Virus record (IMG/VR): IMGVR_UViG_3300034117_000075
Span: 1 to 22,195 of that record
Length of the DNA stretch: 22,195 nucleotides
Direction: 5' to 3' (one strand)
Source: a virus
Positions 1-6,974 of this stretch are shown one piece after another. The notes under the pieces were generated by a model, which was not told the origin of the DNA, ran no database searches, and saw only the letters and a list, made by a program, of their open reading frames with translations. Made by a program: the position numbers and the translations under genes. The stretch's first letter is position 1, and every line of letters begins with the position of its first letter.

Positions 1-297
1 CATTGTTGTTTATATAACATACAAGTGAGTGAAGCTGATCTAAATTGTCTTACTCTCTTAGCTTTAGAAGGAGATCAAGAACTTACAAGTTTTTGTAATA
101 AAGCACATGATAAACAAATCTTTTCTAGTACACAATCTGTACGCAACTGTTTAACTAAGTCTGAAAAGAAAGGCTTGATTAAAAAAGAAGGAAAGAACAA
201 GAAAAAGATATTTATTAACCCAGAGCTAAAAGTACACTCTAGAGGTAATATTTTGTTGGACTTTAAATTCTTAAGCATTGCATCCACGGAAAGCTAA
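1..297 (+). CDS. Winged-helix DNA-binding-like protein, 5' end outside window
   Basis: The frame is open from base 1. A GTG at 25 could start it, but the residues before it (HCCLYNIQ) read naturally into the rest, so I treat the gene as cut by the window edge. About 60 residues look like a small winged helix: an N-terminal helix (LNCLTLLALEG), a helix-turn-helix-like stretch (SSTQSVRNCLTKSEKKGL), then a basic beta-wing (LIKKEGKNKKKIFINP). This resembles small phage or MarR-like regulators; the target and any regulatory role are unknown. The 3' end overlaps the next gene by 20 bases, which suggests co-translation. The family call is from pattern only. Confidence 0.6.
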   Translation, partial: HCCLYNIQVSEADLNCLTLLALEGDQELTSFCNKAHDKQIFSSTQSVRNCLTKSEKKGLIKKEGKNKKKIFINPELKVHSRGNILLDFKFLSIASTES

Positions 298-676
298 AGA
301 TCTTATCCCACAGGTGGCAAAAGAAACCAACCTCTCAGAAGAAACTATAAATAATATTATAGGCTTCTATTGGAGAGAGGTGAGGAAAAGTCTATCTTCA
401 TTAAAGCATTCCAGAGTGCATATTACAAATCTTGGAGATTTTGTAACAAAGCATTGGAAGATAGATGATAAGATAGAGATGCTTGAAAAGTTTGAAGAGA
501 ACAACAGACAAAAGGGTCTACAGCAAATGACTGCTAGATTTAAAACAGCAGAAACATTGTTTGACCTTAAAGCTTTAAAAGCTATAATGACTGAAGAGAA
601 ACAAAGAGCTGACTTTATTAAACTACACAAAACACATGAGTCTAAGAGAAAACATAATAAAGGTATGGAAGAGTAA
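278..676 (+). CDS. HU/IHF-like DNA-binding protein
   Basis: The 132-residue product starts at a TTG. An in-frame stop at 272 leaves only two codons upstream, and the next candidate (GTG 314) would remove the HU-like first helix (PRKAKDLIPQVA). The N-terminal 70 residues follow the HU/IHF pattern: two helices (KDLIPQVAKETNLSEETI, then a helix ending REVRKSLSS), then the strand and turn VHITNLGDFVTKHW, matching the usual I-x-N-x-G-x-F segment. The C-terminal half is helical and charged, and replaces the usual DNA-wrapping arms. Known members bend DNA; a role in genome compaction, replication or packaging is inferred. It overlaps the next gene by 41 bases. Confidence 0.72.
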   Translation: MHPRKAKDLIPQVAKETNLSEETINNIIGFYWREVRKSLSSLKHSRVHITNLGDFVTKHWKIDDKIEMLEKFEENNRQKGLQQMTARFKTAETLFDLKALKAIMTEEKQRADFIKLHKTHESKRKHNKGMEE

Positions 677-965
677 GGGTCAGATTATAGAAGGTATAAC
701 CAACTCCATATTTAAAAAAGAAGACGTAGAAGAAATTGCACAACAGAGAATGCAGATTTGTTACAAGTGTGCACTTCTAGATGTGCAAGGAGATGGATGT
801 ATGGTGGCAGGAACAGCTCCTTGTTGTAATGAAAAACTAGGAGGGTGCGGATGCAGTCTTGGATTTAAGACTAGAAGTTTAAGTTCAGAATGTCCTAAAG
901 GGCATTGGAAAGCAGAGTTGACACAAGAGGAAGAAGATAAGTTAAACGAAAAATTAGGACTATGA
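636..965 (+). CDS. Small cysteine-rich, probably zinc-binding protein
   Basis: This 109-residue protein has nine cysteines in its central 50 residues: CYKC, later a CC pair, then GGCGCSLGFKTR and a final C before PKGHW. The spacing suggests two metal-binding knuckles, most likely zinc, between a helical N-terminus (ENIIKVWKSKG) and an acidic C-terminus (TQEEEDKLNEKLGL). Similar small Cys-rich proteins are frequent in Bacteroidota phage genomes, but I know of no assigned function. The ATG at 636 lies inside the upstream gene; its stop overlaps the following start as ATGA. Confidence 0.6.
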   Translation: MSLRENIIKVWKSKGQIIEGITNSIFKKEDVEEIAQQRMQICYKCALLDVQGDGCMVAGTAPCCNEKLGGCGCSLGFKTRSLSSECPKGHWKAELTQEEEDKLNEKLGL

Positions 966-1795
966 TAGTTTTCACACCACAGAATCACAAGTATAGAAGT
1001 GTAGATGCAACAGACCTTACAGATTGGATATCTGTAACAAGTTTTATTTCTAACTTCAAGAAACCATTTGAATCAGATGTTATTGCTGCTAAGTCTTCTA
1101 AATCAAAGAAGTCTAAATGGTATGGTATGACACCTGAAGAAATTAAAGATGCATGGGCAGCAGAAGCTAAACGTGCAACAGATCTTGGAACATGGTATCA
1201 CAACTGCAGAGAAAAAGATATATGCGAGCTTACAACAATGGAACGTCATGGTCATGTCGTACCAGTGTTTAAGCCTGTAGAAACAGACGGTATTAAACAA
1301 GCTCCTTTACAAAAGCTTACTAACGGTGTCTATCCAGAGCACATGGTATATTTAAAATCTGCTGGCTTATGTGGTCAGTCAGATCTTGTAGAAGTGATTA
1401 ACGGAGAAGTGCATATTACAGACTACAAGACTAATAAAGAAATTAAGTCTGAGGGTTATACCAACTGGGAAGGAAAGGTAGATAGAATGGCTGCTCCTGT
1501 AGCTCATTTGGATGATTGTAATTTAAACCACTATACATTACAACTTAGTATGTACATGTATATTATTTTAAAGCACAACCCAAGACTTAAACCAGGTACA
1601 TTAGTGCTTCATCATATTCTATTTGAAACCGTAGGTACAGATAAGTTTGGTAATCCTATTACAGCTTTAGATACTAGTGGCAATCCTATAGTGAAAGACA
1701 TTGTTCAATACAGTATTCCATATATGAAGTCTGAGGTGATTAGTTTATTACATTGGTTAGAAGATAACAGAGATAAATTAAAAGCTAAGCATTAA
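962..1795 (+). CDS. PD-(D/E)XK superfamily nuclease (RecB/Cas4-like)
   Basis: The 277-residue protein carries the core of the RecB/Cas4-type nuclease fold. An acidic residue lies in YPEHMVY (E126), followed by GQSDLV (D141), then ITDYKTNK (D154, K156), and a C-terminal LQLSMYMYIL-type helix with Q194, as in RecB-family motif QxxxY. The N-terminal part (SVTSFISNFKKPF; RATDLGTWYH) resembles the helical region preceding the core in phage exonucleases of this type. Predicted role: metal-dependent DNA end processing, recombination or repair during replication. It starts by ATGA overlap with the zinc-type gene and ends by TAATG overlap with the next, so it sits inside a translationally coupled operon. 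Confidence 0.8.
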   Translation: MIVFTPQNHKYRSVDATDLTDWISVTSFISNFKKPFESDVIAAKSSKSKKSKWYGMTPEEIKDAWAAEAKRATDLGTWYHNCREKDICELTTMERHGHVVPVFKPVETDGIKQAPLQKLTNGVYPEHMVYLKSAGLCGQSDLVEVINGEVHITDYKTNKEIKSEGYTNWEGKVDRMAAPVAHLDDCNLNHYTLQLSMYMYIILKHNPRLKPGTLVLHHILFETVGTDKFGNPITALDTSGNPIVKDIVQYSIPYMKSEVISLLHWLEDNRDKLKAKH

Positions 1796-2469
1796 TGAAA
1801 GTAGTGTTTGATCACATTAATGGTTTTGGTAAAGTGAGTGATCAAGACTTTATTTACTCAGAGCCGCATGGTATTTTAGAAGAGGGTGAGAGTGCATCAG
1901 AAGCTTTTGAAAAAGGGTGGATACCCTGGGACGGAGCTTGGTATAATTTAAGATCTGTACGCATAGATCTTTCAAAATACAAACCTCACGAGACTACTAA
2001 AAGATTGTCTAGGCATGTTGATTTTATGTATGAGAAGTTTGAAGATAAACCTATATACAGAGAACTCTATGAAGCATATTGTAAACACCACGGTTTTGAA
2101 CGCACGATTACATGGGAACAGTTGTTTACCGGCAATATTATTTCTTATAGTCAGTTTGGAAAAGTAATTGGTTACTCAGCTGTAGAAAAGTATGATGACG
2201 CCTTCTGTGCAACACAATTTGTATGGAACTATGAGACGCCAAAACTTTCCTTAGGAAAAGTGGCACAGATGTATGAATGTGAGGTGGCAAAAATGTTAGA
2301 CTGTACACATGTTTATATATTAGGAGGTTATGAGAAATGCTGTATGTACAAATCAGACTTCTATGGTTTTGAATGGTGGACAGGATCAGAATGGAGTGAA
2401 GATAAACAATTGTATAAAAGTCTTTGTGAAAGAGACGATAAAGCTCTTGTAAGTTATGATAATGTATGA
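1795..2469 (+). CDS. Arginyl/leucyl-tRNA-protein transferase-like (ATE/Bpt-type, GNAT-fold) protein
   Basis: The 224-residue product follows the bacterial ATE/Bpt layout. An N-terminal segment (EKGWIPWDGAWYNLRSVRID, then LSKYKPHETTKRLSR) corresponds to the family's G-[FW]-R ... Y ... R-V ... F-x-P-S-x-S-x-R-R region. A helix with YRELYEAYCKHHG corresponds to the Y..Y...RH helix. The C-terminal acyltransferase core has KLSLGKVAQMYECEVAK, then THVYILGGYEKCCMYK and an aromatic EWWTG tail. Known relatives transfer an amino acid from aminoacyl-tRNA to a protein N-terminus, marking it for ClpS/ClpAP-type degradation. The N-terminal Cys cluster of classical members is missing, so substrate and activity may differ. 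A generic GNAT acyltransferase is the alternative. Coupled by TAATG overlap to the nuclease gene. Confidence 0.58.
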   Translation: MKVVFDHINGFGKVSDQDFIYSEPHGILEEGESASEAFEKGWIPWDGAWYNLRSVRIDLSKYKPHETTKRLSRHVDFMYEKFEDKPIYRELYEAYCKHHGFERTITWEQLFTGNIISYSQFGKVIGYSAVEKYDDAFCATQFVWNYETPKLSLGKVAQMYECEVAKMLDCTHVYILGGYEKCCMYKSDFYGFEWWTGSEWSEDKQLYKSLCERDDKALVSYDNV

Positions 2470-2650
2470 ACCAACTAATAGAGTGGAAGTTACCACTCCT
2501 AAAGGTAATGGAGTGATTTGGTTGGTTACAGACTATGGTCATGAAACAGACACTGTGTACACTGTAATAATAGATGAGACATCAGAGCTTTGGCAGTTTA
2601 CACACAAAGATATTAAGGTTAGAAAAAATATAACATTTGGAAGAGTATGA
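2456..2650 (+). CDS. Small beta-rich (SH3-like) conserved phage protein
   Basis: This 64-residue product is mostly short alternating strands: VEVTTPKGNGVIWLVTDYG, VYTVIIDETSELWQF, DIKVRKNITFG. Its size and pattern resemble a five-stranded SH3-like barrel, as in KOW or carbon-storage-type small proteins, but I cannot name a family. ATG 2456 and ATG 2462 are both possible starts; both lie inside the end of the upstream gene and differ by two residues. The stop overlaps the next start as ATGA, so translation is probably coupled. Confidence 0.55.
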   Translation: MIMYEPTNRVEVTTPKGNGVIWLVTDYGHETDTVYTVIIDETSELWQFTHKDIKVRKNITFGRV

Positions 2651-3159
2651 TAAGATTATTTGATATACAGAATGGACAAGTAGTTCCTAGTGAACATTGT
2701 TACACCCTAAATTCTTTAAAAAGAATTATGGATGAGTATGGTGAAGAAGCTGTAAAGGTGTATGCATATCTGTTTTATATGACATGTCCTAACCCAGATC
2801 TTAATCCGTTTTTTGATGTACCAGAGCAAGATAAGGAAGAACTTATTCTAGCAGAGGTGGATGGTGATTTCTCAGGAGAGGATGAATCTATAAGAGGTGC
2901 ACTTAAAGTGTGCCAGAAAATGTATGAGACTCCTACGTATAGAGCATATCAGGGTATCAAGATTGCATTAGATAACATGGCAACGTTTATGGCTACAGAA
3001 AAACCTACGTCAGGACGTGACGGTTCTGCTACAGCACTATTACGTATTGCTGAAAGATTTGATTCTGTAAGACAAAGTTTTAAAGGTGTGTATAGAGACT
3101 TACAAGAAGAGCAACAGTCTTCTGTAAGAGGTGGCCAGAGATTGGCATATGATCAGTAG
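2647..3159 (+). CDS. Conserved phage protein of unknown function, last gene of the first cluster
   Basis: The 170-residue protein is predicted to be mainly helical. The first 45 residues include a helix SLKRIMDEYGEEAVKVYAYL, followed by an acidic centre (EVDGDFSGEDESI) and a long C-terminal helical part (AYQGIKIALDNMATF, ALLRIAERFDSVRQSF). It ends in a TAG stop seven bases before the tRNA-like element. Its place ahead of the terminase and its helical, oligomer-like look would fit a small terminase subunit, which is otherwise not recognised here. There is no clear helix-turn-helix, so this is only a guess and the product stays hypothetical. Confidence 0.55.
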   Translation: MIRLFDIQNGQVVPSEHCYTLNSLKRIMDEYGEEAVKVYAYLFYMTCPNPDLNPFFDVPEQDKEELILAEVDGDFSGEDESIRGALKVCQKMYETPTYRAYQGIKIALDNMATFMATEKPTSGRDGSATALLRIAERFDSVRQSFKGVYRDLQEEQQSSVRGGQRLAYDQ

Positions 3160-3165
3160 TAAAAT

Positions 3166-3335
3166 TGTAGAGTGACGAAATTGGGTTGTCTCTGTTATGA
3201 CCCTGGCAAACGTACCCACCTGTCTCGTGGGCGGTGATGCAGAAATAGATTGATAATATGGGGTAGACCACCAGCTTGCAAGCGTTGTGTTATCAATTGA
3301 ATCTCACCTTGGTGGTTCGAGTCCACCCTCTACAG
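3166..3335 (+). ncRNA. tRNA-like structured RNA (possibly an interrupted tRNA)
   Basis: This lies in the 196-base gap between genes. The 3' end is tRNA-like: GGTGG-TTCGAGT-CCACC (3311-3327) is a perfect 5-bp T-arm with a 7-base loop, immediately followed by CTCTACA (3328-3334). CTCTACA is the exact complement of TGTAGAG at 3166-3172, giving a 7-bp acceptor-like stem. Directly after the 5' strand, TGACGAAATTGG resembles the D-arm of leucine tRNAs, with GG in the loop and ACG/TGT stem pairing (3175-3177/3187-3189). About 120 bases separate the arms and hold other hairpins: CCCAC/GTGGG (3215-3231) and ATTGATAA/TTATCAAT (3249-3256/3290-3297). I could not draw a normal anticodon arm, so it may be an intron-bearing tRNA, a decayed tRNA or a tRNA mimic. 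Confidence 0.55.
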
Positions 3336-3342
3336 CTAATTT

Positions 3343-3355
3343 AAAACCAAACAAA
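3343..3355 (+). promoter_or_regulatory. A-rich translation leader (AAAACCAAACA)
   Basis: AAAACCAAACA lies two bases before ATG 3356. The same motif precedes the genes at 9839 and 12960, and a close variant precedes 17201. No Shine-Dalgarno sequence is present, so this A-rich leader probably marks the ribosome-loading site, as is usual in Bacteroidota. It also fixes the start of the downstream gene: the longer frame from 3287 would translate the tRNA-like T-arm. Confidence 0.6.
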
Positions 3356-4063
3356 ATGATAAAAAAACTATTAAGTATTTTTAAAAAGAAAGACAAGTTT
3401 GAAGCTATAAGAGTATCTGATGGATTAGATGATAACTTTTTATTTGATTTTAAAAACTATGCTTCTGCTTATAGAGGAGGTAACACCGGCAACACTTATA
3501 TAACAATGAGTTCAGTAGCAGAAGGTGCTACTTTACCTGAAAGTAATAAAATTGCTATTAAACCTATTGATGTATTAGATCAGTTAGAAACTGTCCCTAC
3601 ACCATGGACTCTTGCTAATATAGATGATAAAATTGCTGTGTTAAAAATTAAAGAAGAATTAATTACACAGTATTATTCTAAAAGAGAAGTAAGTGCTCTT
3701 ATAGAAAGACTAGAAAATAGAAAAAAGTGGGGAAGCTGTCAAAACTTTTTTAACGGATTTCAGAATACTACAGATGAGAAGATTGGTATATTGTTAGAGA
3801 AGTATGATTTACAAATGAATACTTCTGATTTATTTGTACCAGAGTTTCCAGATGATGCTATAGCAGTAATGCAAAAGTATACAGAACAGATGATGAAACT
3901 GTGTAAGAAAAAACCTGTATTCTATGTGATTGCTGAACCTGATAAATTCCGTAAAGCATATGAGAAAAGAGATCCTATTTTATTAGTACAAAGTCCATTT
4001 GGATTTTACTGGCAGATTTTAGGAGCATGGGATAAAGAAATGCTATTATTATCTGAACTATAA
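3356..4063 (+). CDS. Conserved phage protein of unknown function, upstream of terminase
   Basis: I start this gene at ATG 3356 (235 residues), because the motif AAAACCAAACA sits just before it and upstream bases belong to the RNA element. The N-terminus is basic (MIKKLLSIFKKKDKFEA). A short flexible Gly/Asn stretch (RGGNTGNTY) follows, then a helical middle (IDDKIAVLKIKEELITQYY, EVSALIERLENRKKW), and an alpha/beta C-terminus (KKPVFYVIAEPDKFRK, DPILLVQSPFGFYWQILG). I recognise it as a type often found just upstream of terminase in Bacteroidota phages, without known function. Arginine is mostly AGA here, unlike the capsid gene, which suggests modest expression. Confidence 0.65.
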   Translation: MIKKLLSIFKKKDKFEAIRVSDGLDDNFLFDFKNYASAYRGGNTGNTYITMSSVAEGATLPESNKIAIKPIDVLDQLETVPTPWTLANIDDKIAVLKIKEELITQYYSKREVSALIERLENRKKWGSCQNFFNGFQNTTDEKIGILLEKYDLQMNTSDLFVPEFPDDAIAVMQKYTEQMMKLCKKKPVFYVIAEPDKFRKAYEKRDPILLVQSPFGFYWQILGAWDKEMLLLSEL

Positions 4064-4200
4064 ACTTATTAGGTTGATTGGAATAGCGTACTTTTAACTG
4101 TAGAAAGGGCAGTACGTGATCGGTTAGAAATGCCAGTCGTAAAAGCAGATGTCCACGCACCCATCTTCTGCTTTCCTAAAAAATATTAAAACATAAAACT
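4064..4200 (+). other. Structured non-coding spacer
   Basis: No convincing gene is present in these 137 bases. Two local folds are visible. GATTGG (4076-4081) pairs with CCAGTC (4133-4138, one G-U) around an inner stem CGTACT/AGTACG (4087-4092/4111-4116). A second hairpin, AAAGCAGA/TCTGCTTT (4142-4149/4167-4174), has a 17-base loop. It is followed by CCTAAAAAA rather than a T run, so it is not a standard terminator on this strand. It may be an RNA processing or stability element between co-transcribed genes. Confidence 0.4.
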
Positions 4201-4479
4201 ATGAAACAAGAAGTTTACACAGATTATGAAAACATTAAAGAGTTTGCACCTGTAACTCAATCATCAGATGGAGAATATTACATGCACGACTGGGTATTTC
4301 ATTTTAATCCGTACACTAGTTTATGGTGTGCTGTACCACGAGAATTGTATAATAAGTATTGGGATGATTCTCAACTAGAAGGTGTATTGCGTAGTAAAGA
4401 CATTACTACGTTATTGTACTTATTGCATAGATCAAAGGGTGATATTAACGAGATTCATAAAATAACCTCAACTAAATAA
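4201..4479 (+). CDS. Small conserved phage protein adjacent to terminase
   Basis: This 92-residue protein has an aromatic centre (YYMHDWVFHFNPYTSLWCAV, then PRELYNKYWDD), followed by a helical end (GVLRSKDITTLLYLLHRSKG). I recognise the pattern as a small companion gene upstream of TerL in Bacteroidota phages; its role is unknown. The start ATG follows an A-rich leader (TTAAAACATAAAACT). Its TAA stop is immediately followed, in the same frame, by the TTG that opens the terminase, an unusual zero-spacing arrangement. Confidence 0.6.
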   Translation: MKQEVYTDYENIKEFAPVTQSSDGEYYMHDWVFHFNPYTSLWCAVPRELYNKYWDDSQLEGVLRSKDITTLLYLLHRSKGDINEIHKITSTK

Positions 4480-6687
4480 TTGGAAGCTAACATATTTATA
4501 GAAGTACCTACTTACGATGTTGATCATTGGACCGTCTCCACTTTTTATAGTAGAGAAGAGTTTAGAGATTTTTTACTATCTATATTCAAAGAACCAGGTG
4601 AGTATAACTTTGATGAGACTAGTTTAATCTTTAATGCAGAAGCTCGTAAGTTTCAAAAGCAAGGGTATTACTGTGCTGCTCCAGTAAAAAGTAAAGACTT
4701 TATAACATATTGGGACGACCAAAAGAACAAGTGTCGTAAAGGAGTTATTATAAAAAGTGAAAACGGTACATGGTATATAAGCAGAGACTACTACATGTGG
4801 TTAAACTTTTTACCTATTTACGATAAAGAAGAAAAGAGGTTTGACTTTGCTAAGGTGAGAGATGCACAATATCACATGGCTTTATATGAGCATCTTGCTG
4901 AACTGCATTGGCGGCACGCTATCATTCTAAAGAAACGTCAGATAGCATCTTCTTATTTTCACATGGCTAAGTTAATTAACCAATGGGTATTTGAAGAAGG
5001 ATCTATTCTTAAAATTGGAGCTAGTCTTAAAGACTACATTAATGAGAAAGGATCATGGAAGTTTCTTAATGAATATCGTAACTTCTTAAATGAACACACT
5101 GCATGGTATAGACCGGCAGAACCTGATAAGGTGGGGGCGTGGAACCAGCAGATTAAAGTGAGAGTAAATAATCGTGATACATATAGAGGATTAAAAAGTA
5201 CAATTAACTTATACTCTTTTGAGAAAGATCCTACACATGGTGTCGGTGGACCTGTAACATACTTCTTTCACGAGGAAGCAGGTATCGCACCTAAGATGAA
5301 TGACACTTATGGATTCATGAAACCAGCCCTTAAGTCTGGTCATATTATTACAGGTCAGTTTATTGCAGCAGGATCAGTGGGTGATCTCGATCAGTGTGAA
5401 CCCATGAAAGAGTATGTATACCATCCAGAAGAAAACGGGTTCTATGGAATAGAATCTAATCTTGTAGATAAAGATGGTACAACAGGTATTACAGGGTTGT
5501 TTATACCTGAACAATGGTCAATGCCTCCTTATATTGATCAGTATGGTAACTCTTTAGTAAAAGAAGCCTTAGAAGCCCTAGATAAAGAGTTTGAGAAGAT
5601 GAAGAAGGATCTTGATCCAGGAGCTTACCAGCTTACGATTTCACAGCATCCTAGGACCCTAGAAGAGGCTTTTGCTACACGTAAGGTGAGTGTGTTCCCT
5701 CCGCATCTTGTGGCTAAACAAATGCAGCGTATTCAAGATAAAGAATATCCTGTAGAATACTTAGAACTTTCTAGAAACGCAGAAGGTAAAATCATAGACA
5801 AACCGTCTAGGAAGATTCCTATTATGGAGTTTCCTATATCTAAAAAGACAGAAGATAAAGAAGGTGTCATCTGTATTTACGAAAGACCTTGTAAAGATCC
5901 TCAGTTTGGCACATACTATGCTTCTGTGGATCCAGTAGGTGAAGGTAAAACTACTACATCGGAATCCCTATGTTCTATATACATATACAAGAATCCTGTA
6001 GAAGTAATAAAAGACTCTGGTGGAGGAGTGGTAGAAAGTAGTATTGAACGGGATGGTATAGTGGCATCTTGGTGTGGTCGTTTTGACGATCTTACTAAAA
6101 CCCATGAGCGTTTAGAAATACTTATAGAGTGGTACAACGCCTGGACAATAGTGGAGAATAACGTAGCTTTGTTTATACAATACATGATTTCTAAACGTAA
6201 GCAACGTTACTTAGTACCTAAAGACATGATCTTATTCTTAAAAGACATTGGTGCCAACCGTAACGTATTCCAAGAATATGGCTGGAAGAACGTAGGTACG
6301 CTTTTTAAGGGTAACATCCTATCTTACGGTATTGAGTATACAAAAGAAGAGCTAGATCATGAGACAAAAGAAAACGGGGATATTGTAAAAACCATATACG
6401 GTATTGAAAGAATCCCTGACATTATGCTTTTACGAGAGATGCAAGCTTACAGAGATGGACTAAACGTGGATAGATTGGTAGCCTTTTGTGCTCTTATAGC
6501 CTTTGCAAAGGTGCAACAATCTAACCGTGGCTTCTCTAAACGTGTAGAAGTTACAAAAGAAAACTTGGATAACTCCCAGAAATTTAGTAAATTAAATTGG
6601 AGCCCCTTTAGACATCTGGGTAATTCTAGGGGTAGTGACGGTACAAATATGAGACCGCCACGTAGTCCTTTTAAAAATATGAGATAA
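4480..6687 (+). CDS. terL: Terminase large subunit (packaging ATPase/nuclease)
   Basis: At 735 residues this is a full two-domain terminase. The ATPase domain has a deviant Walker A, LKKRQIASS (about 150-158, the RQ-x-x-x-S form common in phage terminases), and a Walker B with catalytic acid, YFFHEEA (261-267). A coupling-type segment GQFIAAGS follows at 292-299. The RNase H-like nuclease domain has SVDPVGEG (D484), WTIVENN (E559) and NVDRLVAF (D664), fitting the usual three acidic residues. The protein cuts concatemeric DNA and drives it through the portal into the prohead. The start is a TTG directly after the upstream stop; no in-frame ATG occurs for about 100 residues, and the sequence is well formed from the TTG onward. 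Confidence 0.92.
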   Translation: MEANIFIEVPTYDVDHWTVSTFYSREEFRDFLLSIFKEPGEYNFDETSLIFNAEARKFQKQGYYCAAPVKSKDFITYWDDQKNKCRKGVIIKSENGTWYISRDYYMWLNFLPIYDKEEKRFDFAKVRDAQYHMALYEHLAELHWRHAIILKKRQIASSYFHMAKLINQWVFEEGSILKIGASLKDYINEKGSWKFLNEYRNFLNEHTAWYRPAEPDKVGAWNQQIKVRVNNRDTYRGLKSTINLYSFEKDPTHGVGGPVTYFFHEEAGIAPKMNDTYGFMKPALKSGHIITGQFIAAGSVGDLDQCEPMKEYVYHPEENGFYGIESNLVDKDGTTGITGLFIPEQWSMPPYIDQYGNSLVKEALEALDKEFEKMKKDLDPGAYQLTISQHPRTLEEAFATRKVSVFPPHLVAKQMQRIQDKEYPVEYLELSRNAEGKIIDKPSRKIPIMEFPISKKTEDKEGVICIYERPCKDPQFGTYYASVDPVGEGKTTTSESLCSIYIYKNPVEVIKDSGGGVVESSIERDGIVASWCGRFDDLTKTHERLEILIEWYNAWTIVENNVALFIQYMISKRKQRYLVPKDMILFLKDIGANRNVFQEYGWKNVGTLFKGNILSYGIEYTKEELDHETKENGDIVKTIYGIERIPDIMLLREMQAYRDGLNVDRLVAFCALIAFAKVQQSNRGFSKRVEVTKENLDNSQKFSKLNWSPFRHLGNSRGSDGTNMRPPRSPFKNMR

Positions 6688-6690
6688 AAT

Positions 6691-6969
6691 ATGGAAACTC
6701 TAGACTTACATGCCCAAAAAGTAACAGTTCTTTCTAGGTTGATTAAAGAAAGCTCCCTCACCCTAGAGGAAGCTTTGCTGCTTTTAAAGGAAGAAGAAAA
6801 ACCCACATTAACTTTTGGAACTACCAATGGAAGTAGTAGTTTTCCTGTTTATCCGTCATCGGGTATATGGAGTACTTCCACTGCACCATATATGCCATCA
6901 TTTATATCAACTACTGGTGGAACTATTACTAATACAATTGCTGATGATTCAGCAAACCTAAATAACTAA
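6691..6969 (+). CDS. Small protein between terminase and portal
   Basis: The 92-residue product has a helical, leucine-rich N-terminus (residues 1-36: LHAQKVTVLSRLIKESSLTL, then EEALLLLKEEEK). The C-terminus is low-complexity and rich in Ser, Thr and Asn (TTGGTITNTIADDSANLNN). It begins three bases after the terminase stop and ends five bases before the portal start. I do not recognise a family. A minor virion or assembly protein is possible from position alone. Confidence 0.55.
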   Translation: METLDLHAQKVTVLSRLIKESSLTLEEALLLLKEEEKPTLTFGTTNGSSSFPVYPSSGIWSTSTAPYMPSFISTTGGTITNTIADDSANLNN

Positions 6970-6974
6970 ATATC

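Noticed and set aside
2138-2542. 134-residue frame on the minus strand
   Set aside because: It is antisense to the transferase-like gene and has no recognisable protein features.
3166-3335. tmRNA
   Set aside because: The element is too short and has no recognisable tag reading frame, although it also has an acceptor stem and T-arm.
3287-3355. Upstream extension of the gene at 3356
   Set aside because: It would translate the T-arm and acceptor strand of the tRNA-like element; the A-rich leader and ATG at 3356 give a better start.
4142-4174. Rho-independent terminator
   Set aside because: The 8-bp hairpin has a 17-base loop and is followed by CCTAAAAAA rather than a T run on this strand.
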